Below are positions 63,034 to 64,000 of a DNA stretch of 64,000 nucleotides, piece by piece (position 1 is the first letter of the stretch; each line of letters begins with the position of its first letter). The position numbers and the translations under genes were made by a program. Source of the stretch: Algoriphagus hitonicola (GTDB lineage: Bacteria; Bacteroidota; Bacteroidia; Cytophagales; Cyclobacteriaceae); contig NZ_FOPC01000017.1 of the NCBI RefSeq assembly GCF_900113375.1, positions 1 to 64,000 of the forward strand, read 5' to 3'. The notes under the pieces were generated by a model, which saw nothing but the letters and a program-made list of their open reading frames with translations, was not told the DNA's origin and searched no databases.

Positions 63034-63960
63034 ATGAAACCCTCTTTAATCTACGGAATCCTTTTCCTTTTTTTCTGCGGTATTTCCCAAGCCCAAGACC
63101 TTCAGGAAGTGTCCTTGGATGATAGCTGGAAATTGAAAATTCAAAATTTAGCCCCAGAAAAATCAACCTTTAAAAGCTCCGGAAAAAAGAAGGTTTTGAT
63201 TTTTTCACTGCATACCGGATTTGAGCATTGGGTCATTCCGCACACCGAAGAAATGCTCAAAATCATCGGTCAAAAAAGCGGGATTTTTGAAATGGTTGCC
63301 AGTAAAAATATTGAGGAATTTGAGGCGGGAAACTTAGAAAACTACGATGCAATTATCCTAAATAACACCTGCTCCAAACCCGATCACCGCAATTTATTTT
63401 GGGACAAACTCCGAGAAGAATCAAATGAGGACTCGGTTATTCTGATGAAAGAGGCTTTGCAGTTGGAAAAAAATCTGCTCGATTACGTAGCAAATGGAGG
63501 CGGATTGATGGTACTACATGGAGGAATAACCACTCAAAATTCCTCAACTGAATTTGGTAAACTGATCGGAGGAAGCTTTGACTATCATCCTCCACAGCAA
63601 AATTTCCGGGTTTATCTCGAGGATCCCGAGCATCCGCTCGTTCAGGCTTTTCCCAAAGAAGGATTTGAGCATATCGATGAGCCTTATTTTTATAAGAATG
63701 CCTACGATAAAGGTGATTTCAAGCCTTTGCTTTATTTCAAAAATTCAGAAATCGAAAAACAGCGAAATGGTCAAACCGACCCAAGAGAAAAAATCTACGT
63801 CGCATGGATTAGATCAGAAGGTGATGGAAAAGTTTTTTACGCTTCCCCTTCTCACAATGCGCAGAGTTTTGAAAACCCCGATTTGCTCCAATTTTATTTG
63901 GATGGAATGCAGTATGTCATAGGTGATGTGGAATGCGATGAAACGCCTGTCGGTCGCTGA
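63034..63960 (+). CDS. Exported ThuA-domain protein
   Basis: The 308-residue protein starts at ATG 63034, giving a signal peptide (MKPSLIYGILFLFFCGISQAQ); an earlier ATG at 62968 would place 22 residues before it. The ThuA domain (trehalose-utilisation type, related to class I glutamine amidotransferases) runs through the rest: VLIFSLHTGFEHWVIPHTEEML, YDAIILNNTCSKPDHRNLFWD, VANGGGLMVLHGGITTQ, and VYLEDPEHPLVQAFP. No catalytic Cys is seen at the usual amidotransferase place. With the divergent DUF6807 gene it suggests periplasmic carbohydrate or glycoside processing. Confidence 0.88.
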   Translation: MKPSLIYGILFLFFCGISQAQDLQEVSLDDSWKLKIQNLAPEKSTFKSSGKKKVLIFSLHTGFEHWVIPHTEEMLKIIGQKSGIFEMVASKNIEEFEAGNLENYDAIILNNTCSKPDHRNLFWDKLREESNEDSVILMKEALQLEKNLLDYVANGGGLMVLHGGITTQNSSTEFGKLIGGSFDYHPPQQNFRVYLEDPEHPLVQAFPKEGFEHIDEPYFYKNAYDKGDFKPLLYFKNSEIEKQRNGQTDPREKIYVAWIRSEGDGKVFYASPSHNAQSFENPDLLQFYLDGMQYVIGDVECDETPVGR

Positions 63961-64000
63961 TCAAAGAATCTCTTCTAATCGAAGAAGTCTATTCATGGCT

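Overview
The window looks like a chromosome segment from a marine or freshwater Bacteroidota of the Cyclobacteriaceae type (Algoriphagus-like). The grounds are protein style only: a type IX secretion sorting tail on a subtilase, DUF2911, DUF6807/PmoA-like and ThuA proteins, a plugless outer-membrane barrel beside ExbB/ExbD/TonB, many TPR proteins, and AT-rich leaders without Shine-Dalgarno boxes. No rRNA, tRNA or CRISPR array was seen.

Region 1 (about 1-20,650) is an accessory island. A tyrosine recombinase (504-1607) is followed at once by a structured site (1617-1695). Four gene blocks come next, separated by long imperfect palindromes. The key observation is that every block begins with a GTT-type core that is the exact reverse complement of the core where that block ends: GTTGTATGCC/GGCATACAAC, GTTGTGTTT/AAACACAAC, GTTGTAGCAC/GTGCTACAAC and GTTAGCGAAA/TTTCGCTAAC. 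Integron gene cassettes with attC sites predict exactly this pattern. Here, however, the recombinase lacks the insertion typical of IntI, reads in the same direction as the cassettes, and the cassettes are very large. Cassette 1 (8.8 kb) holds one tight operon: HTH regulator, HsdM, HsdS, a HEPN/Abi-type protein carrying an HsdR-like tail, HsdR, and a Kiwa-like membrane/DUF4868-like pair. Cassette 2 (5.2 kb) holds a sacsin-like ATPase fused to a DUF3883-type nuclease-like domain. Cassette 3 holds a small exported protein and a HEPN-like protein; its attC-like site is split by a 2.4 kb IS91-like element that carries its own tyrosine recombinase. Cassette 4 holds a small membrane protein and a VapBC toxin-antitoxin pair. 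All recognisable cargo is defence or toxin-antitoxin.

Region 2 (20,800-28,800) returns to ordinary chromosome. It has an MDR oxidoreductase, then a four-gene operon (SDR, acyl-CoA dehydrogenase of the ACAD10/11 type, APH-like kinase, 3-hydroxyacyl-CoA dehydrogenase) that resembles a 4-hydroxyacid degradation route, then a 7TMR-DISM hybrid histidine kinase.

Region 3 (28,800-39,450, minus strand) is a long co-directional run: holA, a giant TPR protein, an outer-membrane barrel, a SPOR protein, exbB, exbD, a TonB-like protein, folC and trmB. Genes are one to sixteen bases apart apart from a 57-base gap before the SPOR gene.

Region 4 (39,500-63,960) is mixed housekeeping and envelope: a TPR protein, a tandem universal stress protein, a 2-hydroxyacid dehydrogenase, DUF2911, a repeat-rich intergenic segment, a PIG-L deacetylase / 34-residue membrane protein / sodium-solute symporter chain, a GapN-like dehydrogenase, gyrA, rpe, a secreted subtilase with a lipoprotein, a TrpF-like protein lacking its catalytic cysteine, an aldo/keto reductase, a YbjT-like SDR, and DUF6807 and ThuA proteins.
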